Shown here: positions 1-6,727 of the stretch, piece by piece
How the letters are laid out: every line of letters starts with the position of its first letter
Numbering within the stretch: position 1 is the first letter of the stretch
Source of the DNA: Amycolatopsis coloradensis
GTDB lineage: Bacteria; Actinomycetota; Actinomycetes; Mycobacteriales; Pseudonocardiaceae
DNA: 64,000 bases
Reading direction: 5' to 3'
NCBI RefSeq assembly: GCF_001953865.1
Contig: NZ_MQUQ01000020.1
Span: forward strand, 78,098 to 142,097
Notes under the pieces: model-generated
Database searches by the model: none
Told to the model about the DNA's origin: nothing
What the model saw: only the letters and a program-made list of their open reading frames with translations
Position numbers and translations under genes: made by a program

Positions 1-212
1 CCGGAGGCGAGCGGGAACTGGCCTTCGTCACCGCGATCGCCTACACCGGCTTCCTCGCCGGGCCGCCGCTGATCGGCGGAATCGCGCAGGTGACGTCGCT
101 TTCGGTGTCGTTCCTGTTCGTCGGCTTGACCGCCGCGCTGATCGTGCCGTCCGCGCTGGCCGCGGCGCGGGCGGCGAAACGGGAGGAGATGTCCGAACCC
201 GTCGCCCGTTGA
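1..212 (+). CDS. MFS transporter, C-terminal fragment
   Basis: The frame is open from the window edge to a TGA at 210-212 and encodes about 69 residues. It begins GGERELAFVTA and contains two hydrophobic stretches (around TGFLAGPPLIGGIAQV and FLFVGLTAALIVPSALAAA), followed by a short basic and acidic tail. The pattern, with a conserved-looking GPPLIGG turn, resembles the last two helices of a major facilitator superfamily exporter. The substrate cannot be told and the start lies outside the window. Confidence is limited by the small piece visible. Confidence 0.6.
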   Translation, partial: GGERELAFVTAIAYTGFLAGPPLIGGIAQVTSLSVSFLFVGLTAALIVPSALAAARAAKREEMSEPVAR

Positions 213-308
213 CATCCTCGCCGCGACCCGGGCAAGCTGATTGCTCGTAAACTGAAATGAATGCGAGTCGTTCGCTGTTTCAGGGTGGCTGATCCGGGGA
301 GGAGCGGC

Positions 309-1514
309 GTGAGGGTGCTGATGCTCGGTGGCGGCGTAGGGATCCCGGCGCGGCTGGTGCAGACCACGTTGCCCCGGCTCGTGCTGGTCCCGGTGGTGTT
401 CCGGCTGGTGATGCTGGCGCAGGCGCTGTGGGTGGCCGGCTCCGGCGGTTCGGCGGCGCTGTGGACGTTCGCGGTGCTGTACCTGGTGCCGAACGTCGCC
501 GAAGCCGCCTGGATCTTCCGCTGGTCCGCTCGTGACCCCGCCGGCGCGCGGCTGGTGCCGGTGGCCGACGCCGGGGCCGCCGTGCTCCTGACCTCGGGCG
601 CCGCGCTGATCACACAGGACATCGCGATCAAGTCGATCACCTGGACCCATCTGATGGGCACGGTGATGATCTGGACCCTGCTGCGCGGCGCGCTGGCGGG
701 GTCGCTGGTCATCGGCGGCGGGGTGGTGCTGCACGCCGTGCTGGACCCGGCCTCCTCGCTCGCCCTCTTCCTCACTCTCGCGACCGCGCTGGTGGCGTCC
801 CTCGCGGTCGTCGGCCTGGTCGGCGCGTCGATGCGGTTCGCGCTCGGATTCGGGGAGCAGCAGGGCAGGGCGGCGGAACGCGAACGGCACCGCCGCGACG
901 TCCACGACACCGTCCTCCAGGTGATGGAGTCGTTCGCGCTTCCCGCGCCCGCCGACGAACTCGACCCGGCGGCCAGCCTCGACCGGGTCCGCCGCACCGC
1001 CCGCGCCCAGGCGATGCGCCTCCGGATCAGCATCGAGCACGAACCGGCGGAACCGGTCGGATTGCACCAGCGGCTACGGCTGCTCGCCGCCGAAATGGCC
1101 GTCGAGGGCCTGCGGGCCGAGGTCGTCATCCAGGACGACTGTGGTCCGGATCTCGCGGAGGAATCCGCCATGGCACTGCACGACGCGGCGAGGGAGGCCT
1201 TGCGCAACACGCTGAAGCACTCCGGGACCAGACGGGCCGTCGTCAGCGTCGAGGGGATCGGCGGCGGGGTTTCCCTGACGGTGCGCGATCACGGCGCCGG
1301 TTTCGACGTCGGCGATCGGCGCCGCGGGTTCGGCCTGGAGAATTCGATCATCGCGCGGATGGCGGAAATTGGCGGTTTCGCGCGGATCGAGTCCAGCCCC
1401 GGACTGGGGACGAGGGTGGTGCTCTTAGCTCCTCCATCCATGCCCCCGCCGCCACCCTCAAAGGGGGCGCTGCGCGCCGCTGCTCCGTCAGTCCTGCGTG
1501 TCCCCGTCGGGTGA
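309..1514 (+). CDS. Sensor histidine kinase, NarL-type (orphan)
   Basis: About 401 residues. GTG at 309 is chosen because GGGGAGGAG lies just upstream; an ATG at 261 in the same frame lacks such a site. The first ~175 residues carry several hydrophobic helices. They are followed by a HisKA_3-like box RRDVHDTVLQ (His near residue 199), an N-box (AREALRNTLKHSG), and glycine boxes GAGFD and GFGLENS of a HATPase domain. Kinases of this class phosphorylate LuxR-type response regulators, but no regulator gene lies beside it here, so the partner is unknown. The proline-rich C-terminus reads 27 bp into the convergent phosphatase gene. The signal sensed is unknown. Confidence 0.85.
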   Translation: MRVLMLGGGVGIPARLVQTTLPRLVLVPVVFRLVMLAQALWVAGSGGSAALWTFAVLYLVPNVAEAAWIFRWSARDPAGARLVPVADAGAAVLLTSGAALITQDIAIKSITWTHLMGTVMIWTLLRGALAGSLVIGGGVVLHAVLDPASSLALFLTLATALVASLAVVGLVGASMRFALGFGEQQGRAAERERHRRDVHDTVLQVMESFALPAPADELDPAASLDRVRRTARAQAMRLRISIEHEPAEPVGLHQRLRLLAAEMAVEGLRAEVVIQDDCGPDLAEESAMALHDAAREALRNTLKHSGTRRAVVSVEGIGGGVSLTVRDHGAGFDVGDRRRGFGLENSIIARMAEIGGFARIESSPGLGTRVVLLAPPSMPPPPPSKGALRAAAPSVLRVPVG

Positions 1515-2126
1515 GTCCCGCCATTGGCGGAACGGACGGTCCAGCGTCCACTCGTCGTTCTTGCGCTCGGCGACACGGTATTCGCAGGTCGACGGGTTGG
1601 ACAGGGACTCGAACAGCTCGATGCTCCAGCCGAAGAGACGGCGGCACAGCAACCGGATCGTCAGGCCGTGCGAGACGACCAGCACGGTCTTGGGGTGATC
1701 TTCGCCGCAGGCCGCCAGTTCGCTGAGGAAGGCCGCGACCCGGTCGTCCACGTCCGCGCCGGACTCGCCGAACGGGAGCCGGTAGAAGAAGTGCCCGAAC
1801 TCGTGACGGCGTTGCTTCTGGACCTCCTGCTCCAGCGGGTCCTGGAGGTTGCCCCAGTCCTGTTCCCGCAGCCTCGGCTCCGGCACGATCCGCTCGCATA
1901 CTTCGCGGATGTCCAGTAACCGCAACGTTTCCCGCGTCCGCAGATACGGGCTGACGTAGACCGCCGGCCGTTCGCCGTCGAGGAGTTCCCTGAGTTCCGG
2001 GCCCACCTGCCGGGCCTGCTCGCGGCCGGCCTCGGTCAGCGGGAGGGAATGGTCGGGAATCCGCGTATAAGCGAGTTCGTCGACGTTGCCGAGCGACTCG
2101 GCGTGCCTCAGCAGGATGATCCGCAC
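1488..2126 (-). CDS. Histidine phosphatase family protein
   Basis: The 212-residue protein starts MRIILLRHAES, the phosphohistidine motif of the phosphoglycerate mutase-like superfamily (catalytic His8). A second catalytic His lies in VLVVSHGLTIR near residue 155. Conserved LTEAGREQA and SPYLRTRET segments match the cofactor-dependent branch. Such enzymes hydrolyse small phosphoesters; the substrate is not evident. The ATG at 2126 is 42 bases from the divergent CopD-CtaG start, so the two share a short promoter region. The 3' end overlaps the kinase gene tail to tail. Confidence 0.88.
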   Translation of the reverse strand: MRIILLRHAESLGNVDELAYTRIPDHSLPLTEAGREQARQVGPELRELLDGERPAVYVSPYLRTRETLRLLDIREVCERIVPEPRLREQDWGNLQDPLEQEVQKQRRHEFGHFFYRLPFGESGADVDDRVAAFLSELAACGEDHPKTVLVVSHGLTIRLLCRRLFGWSIELFESLSNPSTCEYRVAERKNDEWTLDRPFRQWRDSPDGDTQD

Positions 2127-2168
2127 GCCGCCATCTTGCCCCTTTCGCGTCCGGCTTACCCTCGTGAC

Positions 2169-4196
2169 GTGCCTTCAGACCCCGAGACGAAACCGGCCCC
2201 ACCCGCGCGGAAGGCCGGTGTCCTGCCGCTGGTGTCGATCGGGGCGCTCCTGGCCGCGGTGGTGGCCGTCGGGCTGGTCGCGTTGACCGGTGGCGCCGGT
2301 TACGTCATCGCGGGCCTGCCGGATCCGGGGCTGGTGACGCGTTACGGCATCACCGTCGTCCGGGTGGTGGCCGAGGCGGCTTCGGTGCTGTGCGTGGGTT
2401 CGCTGCTGCTCGCCGCGTTCCTCGTCCCGCCGCAGAAGTCCGGCACGCTCGCGGCGGACGGCTACTCGGCCATCCGCGTCGCGGGCGTCGCCGCCTGGGT
2501 CTGGTTCTCCGCCGCCGCCGCGTCGGTCTTCTTCTCCGCGGCCGACGGCGCGGGGCGCCCGTTCACCGAGGTGCTCTCGCCGCAGGTGCTGGTCGACCTC
2601 GTGGACGCCATCGAGCAGCCCAAAGCCTGGCTGTTCACCGCGTTGATCGCGCTGCTGGTGGCGCTCGGCTGCCGTCTCGCGCTGACCTGGGGCTGGACGA
2701 CGGTGGTGTTCTTCCTGTCCGTCGGCGGCCTGGTCCCGGTCGCGGTCACCGGGCATTCCGCGAGCGGCGGCTCGCACGACCTGGCGACCAACAGCCTGCT
2801 GTACCACCTGGTCGCCGCCGCGTTGTGGGTCGGCGGCCTGGTGGCGCTGCTCGCGCTCGGCTGGCGCCGCGGCGAGAACCTCAAGCTCGCCGCGACCCGG
2901 TTCTCCAAGCTGGCGCTGGTCTGCTGGATCGTGATGGCCGTCTCCGGCCTCGTCAACGCGCTGGTGCGGATCAGGATCGACGACCTGTTCACCACCGACT
3001 ACGGCCTCCTCGTGATCGCGAAGATCGTGGCGTTGCTGCTGCTCGGCGTCTTCGGGCATCAGCAACGGCAGAAGGGCGTCGCCAGGCTGGTGAACGGCGC
3101 GGGCGGCGGGCAACTGCTGCGGCTCGCCGCGGTCGAGGTGCTGATCATGTTCATCACGATCGGCATCGCCACCGGGCTCGCGAAAACCCCGCCGCCGCAG
3201 GAATCGTTCACCCAGCCGTCGACGACGGAACTGTTGATCGGCTACGACCTCTCCGGCCCGCCGACCGTCTTCAGGCTGCTCACGGACTGGCGGTTCGACC
3301 TCGTCTACGGCACCCTCGCGATCGTTCTCGCCGGGCTGTACCTCGCCGGCGTCCGGCGGCTGCGGAGCCGCGGCGACACTTGGGCCACCGGCCGGACCGT
3401 CTCGTGGCTCGCGGGCTGTTTCGTGCTGCTGATCGCGACGTCGTCCGGCATCGGGCGATACGCGCCCGCGATGTTCAGCGTGCACATGGGCAACCACATG
3501 CTGCTGTCCATGGTGGCGCCGGTGCTGTTCGTGCTCGGCGGACCGGTGACGCTCGCGCTGCGCGCACTGCCCGCGGCGGGCAAGGACGCCCCGCCCGGAC
3601 CGCGTGAATGGCTGCTCGCCTTCGTGCACTCGCCGCTTTCGCGGTTCTTGACGCATCCGATCGTCGCGCTGCTGCTGTTCGTCGGTTCCTTCTACGGCCT
3701 GTACTTCTCGGGCCTGTTCGACTCCGCGCTGAACTACCACTGGGCGCATCTCGCGATGAACGCGCATTTCCTGCTCGCCGGATACGTCTTCTACTGGCCG
3801 CTGATCGGGGTCGATCCCGCGCCGCGACGGCTCCCGCCGCTGGGACGGCTGGGGATGATGTTCGCCGCCATGCCGTTCCACGCGTTCTTCGGGATCACGC
3901 TGATGAGCATGCAGACCGTGCTCGGCCAGGACTTCTACCGGTCGCTGAAGCTGCCGTGGGTCACCGATCTGCTGACCGACCAGCGACTCGGGGGCGGGAT
4001 CGCGTGGGCGTCCGGTGAGCTGCCGGTCCTACTGGTGCTCGTCGCGCTGCTGGTGCAGTGGGCACGTCAGGACGAGCGGGAGGCCCGGCGCCGGGATCGC
4101 CGCGAGGACGCCTCGGGCGACGCGGATCTGAACGCCTACAACGCGATGCTGAAGAACCTCGCTGATCAGGGTCAGGGGCGGGACGGCACCCCGTGA
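2169..4196 (+). CDS. CopD / CtaG fusion membrane protein (cytochrome oxidase assembly, copper)
   Basis: About 675 residues with many transmembrane helices. GTG at 2169 is preferred, giving MPSDPETKPAPP before the first helix; upstream codons in the frame overlap the divergent gene. The N-terminal half resembles CopD copper-resistance proteins (GHSASGGSHD, a His-rich periplasmic loop, then NSLLYHLVAAALWVGG). The C-terminal half resembles the caa3-type CtaG assembly factor (SVHMGNHMLLSM, HWAHLAMNAHF and AMPFHAFFGI, with metal-ligand-like His). The fusion is common in actinobacteria and is thought to move copper across the membrane for oxidase assembly. A perfect hairpin follows the stop codon. 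Confidence 0.88.
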   Translation: MPSDPETKPAPPARKAGVLPLVSIGALLAAVVAVGLVALTGGAGYVIAGLPDPGLVTRYGITVVRVVAEAASVLCVGSLLLAAFLVPPQKSGTLAADGYSAIRVAGVAAWVWFSAAAASVFFSAADGAGRPFTEVLSPQVLVDLVDAIEQPKAWLFTALIALLVALGCRLALTWGWTTVVFFLSVGGLVPVAVTGHSASGGSHDLATNSLLYHLVAAALWVGGLVALLALGWRRGENLKLAATRFSKLALVCWIVMAVSGLVNALVRIRIDDLFTTDYGLLVIAKIVALLLLGVFGHQQRQKGVARLVNGAGGGQLLRLAAVEVLIMFITIGIATGLAKTPPPQESFTQPSTTELLIGYDLSGPPTVFRLLTDWRFDLVYGTLAIVLAGLYLAGVRRLRSRGDTWATGRTVSWLAGCFVLLIATSSGIGRYAPAMFSVHMGNHMLLSMVAPVLFVLGGPVTLALRALPAAGKDAPPGPREWLLAFVHSPLSRFLTHPIVALLLFVGSFYGLYFSGLFDSALNYHWAHLAMNAHFLLAGYVFYWPLIGVDPAPRRLPPLGRLGMMFAAMPFHAFFGITLMSMQTVLGQDFYRSLKLPWVTDLLTDQRLGGGIAWASGELPVLLVLVALLVQWARQDEREARRRDRREDASGDADLNAYNAMLKNLADQGQGRDGTP

Positions 4197-4200
4197 GACC

Positions 4201-4231
4201 GGCTGCCCCCAATGCGGCATTGGGGGCAGCC
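4201..4231. terminator. Perfect hairpin after the CopD-CtaG gene
   Basis: Fourteen-base arms (4201-4214 and 4218-4231, beginning GGCTGCCCCC) pair perfectly around a CGG loop, four bases after the TGA. There is no U-run, as is usual for actinobacterial terminators. Confidence 0.7.
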
Positions 4232-4278
4232 ACCGTGAGCCGCGCCCCCGACCGTCGGCCGAGCGCCAGCAGCCCGCA

Positions 4279-4340
4279 GTACAGGAAGGGGCCTTCATGT
4301 ACTGCAGGCGCGACTGGTCCCAATACCACCGGTTCCCGCT
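4279..4340. repeat. Divergent copy of the AAGGCC..TGTAC dispersed repeat
   Basis: The stretch contains AAGGGGCCTTCATGTACT, then CAGGCG and a GACTGGTCCC-like run. It resembles the copies near 40935 and 61419, which carry AAGGCCCCCTTC, TGTAC and GGCGACCAGGGTGCC in the same order. The short arms GCAGTACA/TGTACTGC make it an imperfect palindrome. It lies between the terminator and the two DnaA-type boxes. Confidence 0.45.
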
Positions 4341-4362
4341 CGCTCCCCGGCTTTCACCCGAG

Positions 4363-4401
4363 TTGTCCACAGGAAGCCCACATAGCCCGGAGTTGTCCAC
4401 A
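4363..4401 (+). promoter_or_regulatory. Two DnaA-type boxes upstream of the ssb-like gene
   Basis: TTGTCCACA occurs at 4363-4371 and again at 4393-4401, exactly 30 bp apart (about three helical turns) in the same orientation. Each is embedded in GAGTTGTCCACAG. The nonamer equals the DnaA-box consensus described for Streptomyces and related actinobacteria. They lie about 80 bp before the ssb-like gene, so DnaA could control that promoter. DnaA binding here is inference. Confidence 0.6.
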
Positions 4402-4482
4402 GATCCGGTTCTCGTCCCTTTTCGCCCCTTGATCCAGGGCAGTCTGTGAGCAAGGGAAACACCGAAGAGAAAGGCGAGTGTG

Positions 4483-4938
4483 ATGGCGATGGGCGAAACA
4501 TGGGTGACCATGATCGGCAACCTGACCAGCGAACCGGTCCACCATCCGGAACGGATTCACGGGCACGACGTCGTGTCGTTCGGTCTGCGGAGTGTCGAAC
4601 GACGGTACGACAAGGAACGAGGGGAGTGGGGCGAGGGACGGCAGCTCGCGGTCAAGGTCACCTGCTGGCGGAAGCTCGCGATGGCGGCCTTTTCCTGCCT
4701 GAGCAAAGGCGATCCGGTGATCGTGGCCGGGAGGCTGCGCGGTGCCGAGACCGCGGAGGAGATCCCGGCACCTCTCGGTCTACCTGAGCTTGAGGCCTTC
4801 TCCATCGGCCCCAACCTGGCGCGCTGCTCGGCCGAGATCCGGCGGATCGGGCGTGACCGGCCAAGGGCGATCCCGCTACCGCCGCCGCCCGCCGGGAATC
4901 CCATGGTCACCGCACTGGAGGAGGCGCCCGTGGCCTGA
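4483..4938 (+). CDS. Single-stranded DNA-binding protein paralogue (Rv2478c-like)
   Basis: About 151 residues beginning MAMGETWVTMIGNLTSEP, the first strand of an SSB-type OB fold. HDVVSFGLRSVERRYDKERGEW and VTCWRKLAMAAFSCLSKGDPVIVAGRL match the later strands. The tail is short and proline-rich and lacks the acidic DDDIPF tip of housekeeping SSB, so it is probably an accessory paralogue. ATG 4483 is chosen over the adjacent GTG 4480 on spacing from AAGGCGAG. It precedes ettA, as Rv2478c precedes Rv2477c in M. tuberculosis. Two DnaA-type boxes lie upstream. Confidence 0.85.
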   Translation: MAMGETWVTMIGNLTSEPVHHPERIHGHDVVSFGLRSVERRYDKERGEWGEGRQLAVKVTCWRKLAMAAFSCLSKGDPVIVAGRLRGAETAEEIPAPLGLPELEAFSIGPNLARCSAEIRRIGRDRPRAIPLPPPPAGNPMVTALEEAPVA

Positions 4939-5034
4939 GGATTCCGATGCTCCTCAGTGATATCAGGCTGACTGTCGGTAGTTCGATGGTGACCGCCGTC
5001 AAGGCCGCGATCGGCTCGCTCTACGATCGCTTGT

Positions 5035-6711
5035 ATGGCCGAGTTCATCTACACCATGAAGAAGGTGCGCAAGACCGTCGGGGACAAGGTCATCCTCGAC
5101 GACGTCAGCACCGCGTTCTACCCCGGCGCCAAGATCGGCGTGGTGGGGCCGAACGGCGCGGGTAAGTCCACCGTTCTGAAGATCATGGCGGGGATCGAGC
5201 AGGCCAGCAACGGCGAAGCCTTCCTCCAGCCTGGCGCCAGCGTCGGCATCCTCATGCAGGAGCCGGAGCTCAACGAGGAAAAGACCGTCCGCGAGAACGT
5301 CGAAGAGGGCCTTGGTGACATCAAGGTCAAGCTCAACCGCTTCAACGAGGTCGCCGAGCTGATGGCGACCGACTACAGCGACGAGCTGATGGAGGAGATG
5401 GGCAAGCTCCAGGAGGACCTCGACCACGCCGACGCGTGGGAGATCGACTCCGCGGTGGAGCAGGCGATGGACGCCCTGCGCTGCCCGCCGCCGGAAGAGC
5501 CGGTCACGCACCTCTCCGGTGGTGAGCGCCGCCGGGTCGCGCTGTGCAAGCTGCTCCTGTCCGCGCCCGACCTGCTGCTCCTCGACGAGCCCACCAACCA
5601 TCTGGACGCCGAAAGCGTGCTGTGGCTGGAACAGTTCCTCGCGAACTACGCCGGCGCCGTCCTCGCCGTCACCCACGACCGGTACTTCCTGGACAACGTC
5701 GCCGAGTGGATCATGGAGCTCGACCGTGGCCGCGTCGTCGGCTACGAGGGCAACTACTCCACGTACCTGGAGAAGAAGCGCGAGCGCCTCGAGGTCCAGG
5801 GCAAGAAGGACGCCAAGCTCGCGAAGCGGCTGAAGTCCGAGCTCGAATGGGTCCGGTCCAACGCCAAGGCGCGTCAGACCAAGTCCCGGTCCCGGCTCGA
5901 CCGCTACGAGGAGATGGCCGCGGAGGCGGACAAGCACCGCAAGCTCGACTTCGAAGAGATCCAGATCCCGCCGGGGCCCCGGCTGGGCAGCGTGGTCGTC
6001 GAGGTCGAGAAGCTGCGCAAGGGCTTCGACGACCGTGTGCTGATCGACGGACTGTCGTTCGACCTGCCGCGCAACGGCATCGTCGGCGTGATCGGGCCGA
6101 ACGGCGTCGGCAAGACGACCCTGTTCAAGACGATCGTCGGGCTCGAAGAGCCGGACGGCGGCCAGGTCAAGATCGGCGAGACGGTCAAACTGTCCTATGT
6201 GGACCAGAATCGTGGCGGGATCGACCCGAAGAAGACGGTATGGGAGGTGGTTTCGGACAAGCTGGACTACATCCACGTCGGGCAGACCGAAATGCCCTCG
6301 CGTGCCTACGTCAGCGCGTTCGGTTTCAAGGGACCGGACCAGCAGAAGCCGGCGGGCGTGCTCTCCGGTGGCGAGCGCAACCGGCTGAACCTGGCGCTGA
6401 CCCTCAAACAGGGCGGGAACCTGATCCTGCTCGACGAGCCGACGAACGACCTGGACGTCGAGACCCTTGGCTCGCTGGAGAACGCCCTCGAGCAGTTCCC
6501 CGGCTGCGCCGTGGTGATCTCGCACGACCGGTGGTTCCTCGACCGGGTCGCGACGCACATCCTCGCCTGGGAAGGCACCGACGAGAACCCCTCGCAATGG
6601 TTCTGGTTCGAAGGTAACTTCGAGGGCTACGAGAAGAACAAGGTCGAGCGTCTCGGTGCCGAGGCGGCTCGTCCGCACCGCGTCACCCATCGCAAGCTGA
6701 CCCGCGACTGA
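5035..6711 (+). CDS. ettA: Energy-dependent translational throttle protein EttA (ABC-F)
   Basis: The 558-residue soluble protein has two ABC ATPase domains and no membrane part, as in the ABC-F family. The first domain has GPNGAGKS, LSGGERRRVALC and LLLDEPTNHLD; the second has GPNGVGKTT, LSGGERNRLNLAL and LLDEPTNDLD. The linker carries the arginine/lysine-rich segment (KAKLAKRLKSELEWVR, KARQTKSR) that contacts the ribosome. EttA binds the ribosomal E site and gates elongation by the ATP/ADP ratio. Length and N-terminus (MAEFIYTMKKV) fit EttA closely. The order ssb-like, ettA, gdh matches Rv2478c-Rv2476c. Confidence 0.95.
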   Translation: MAEFIYTMKKVRKTVGDKVILDDVSTAFYPGAKIGVVGPNGAGKSTVLKIMAGIEQASNGEAFLQPGASVGILMQEPELNEEKTVRENVEEGLGDIKVKLNRFNEVAELMATDYSDELMEEMGKLQEDLDHADAWEIDSAVEQAMDALRCPPPEEPVTHLSGGERRRVALCKLLLSAPDLLLLDEPTNHLDAESVLWLEQFLANYAGAVLAVTHDRYFLDNVAEWIMELDRGRVVGYEGNYSTYLEKKRERLEVQGKKDAKLAKRLKSELEWVRSNAKARQTKSRSRLDRYEEMAAEADKHRKLDFEEIQIPPGPRLGSVVVEVEKLRKGFDDRVLIDGLSFDLPRNGIVGVIGPNGVGKTTLFKTIVGLEEPDGGQVKIGETVKLSYVDQNRGGIDPKKTVWEVVSDKLDYIHVGQTEMPSRAYVSAFGFKGPDQQKPAGVLSGGERNRLNLALTLKQGGNLILLDEPTNDLDVETLGSLENALEQFPGCAVVISHDRWFLDRVATHILAWEGTDENPSQWFWFEGNFEGYEKNKVERLGAEAARPHRVTHRKLTRD

Positions 6712-6727
6712 GGGCCGGGGGTTCCCC

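Noticed and set aside
2175..3881. 568-codon minus-strand frame opposite CopD-CtaG
   Set aside because: It is a shadow of a clear membrane protein gene; the product is Arg/Glu/Gln low complexity.
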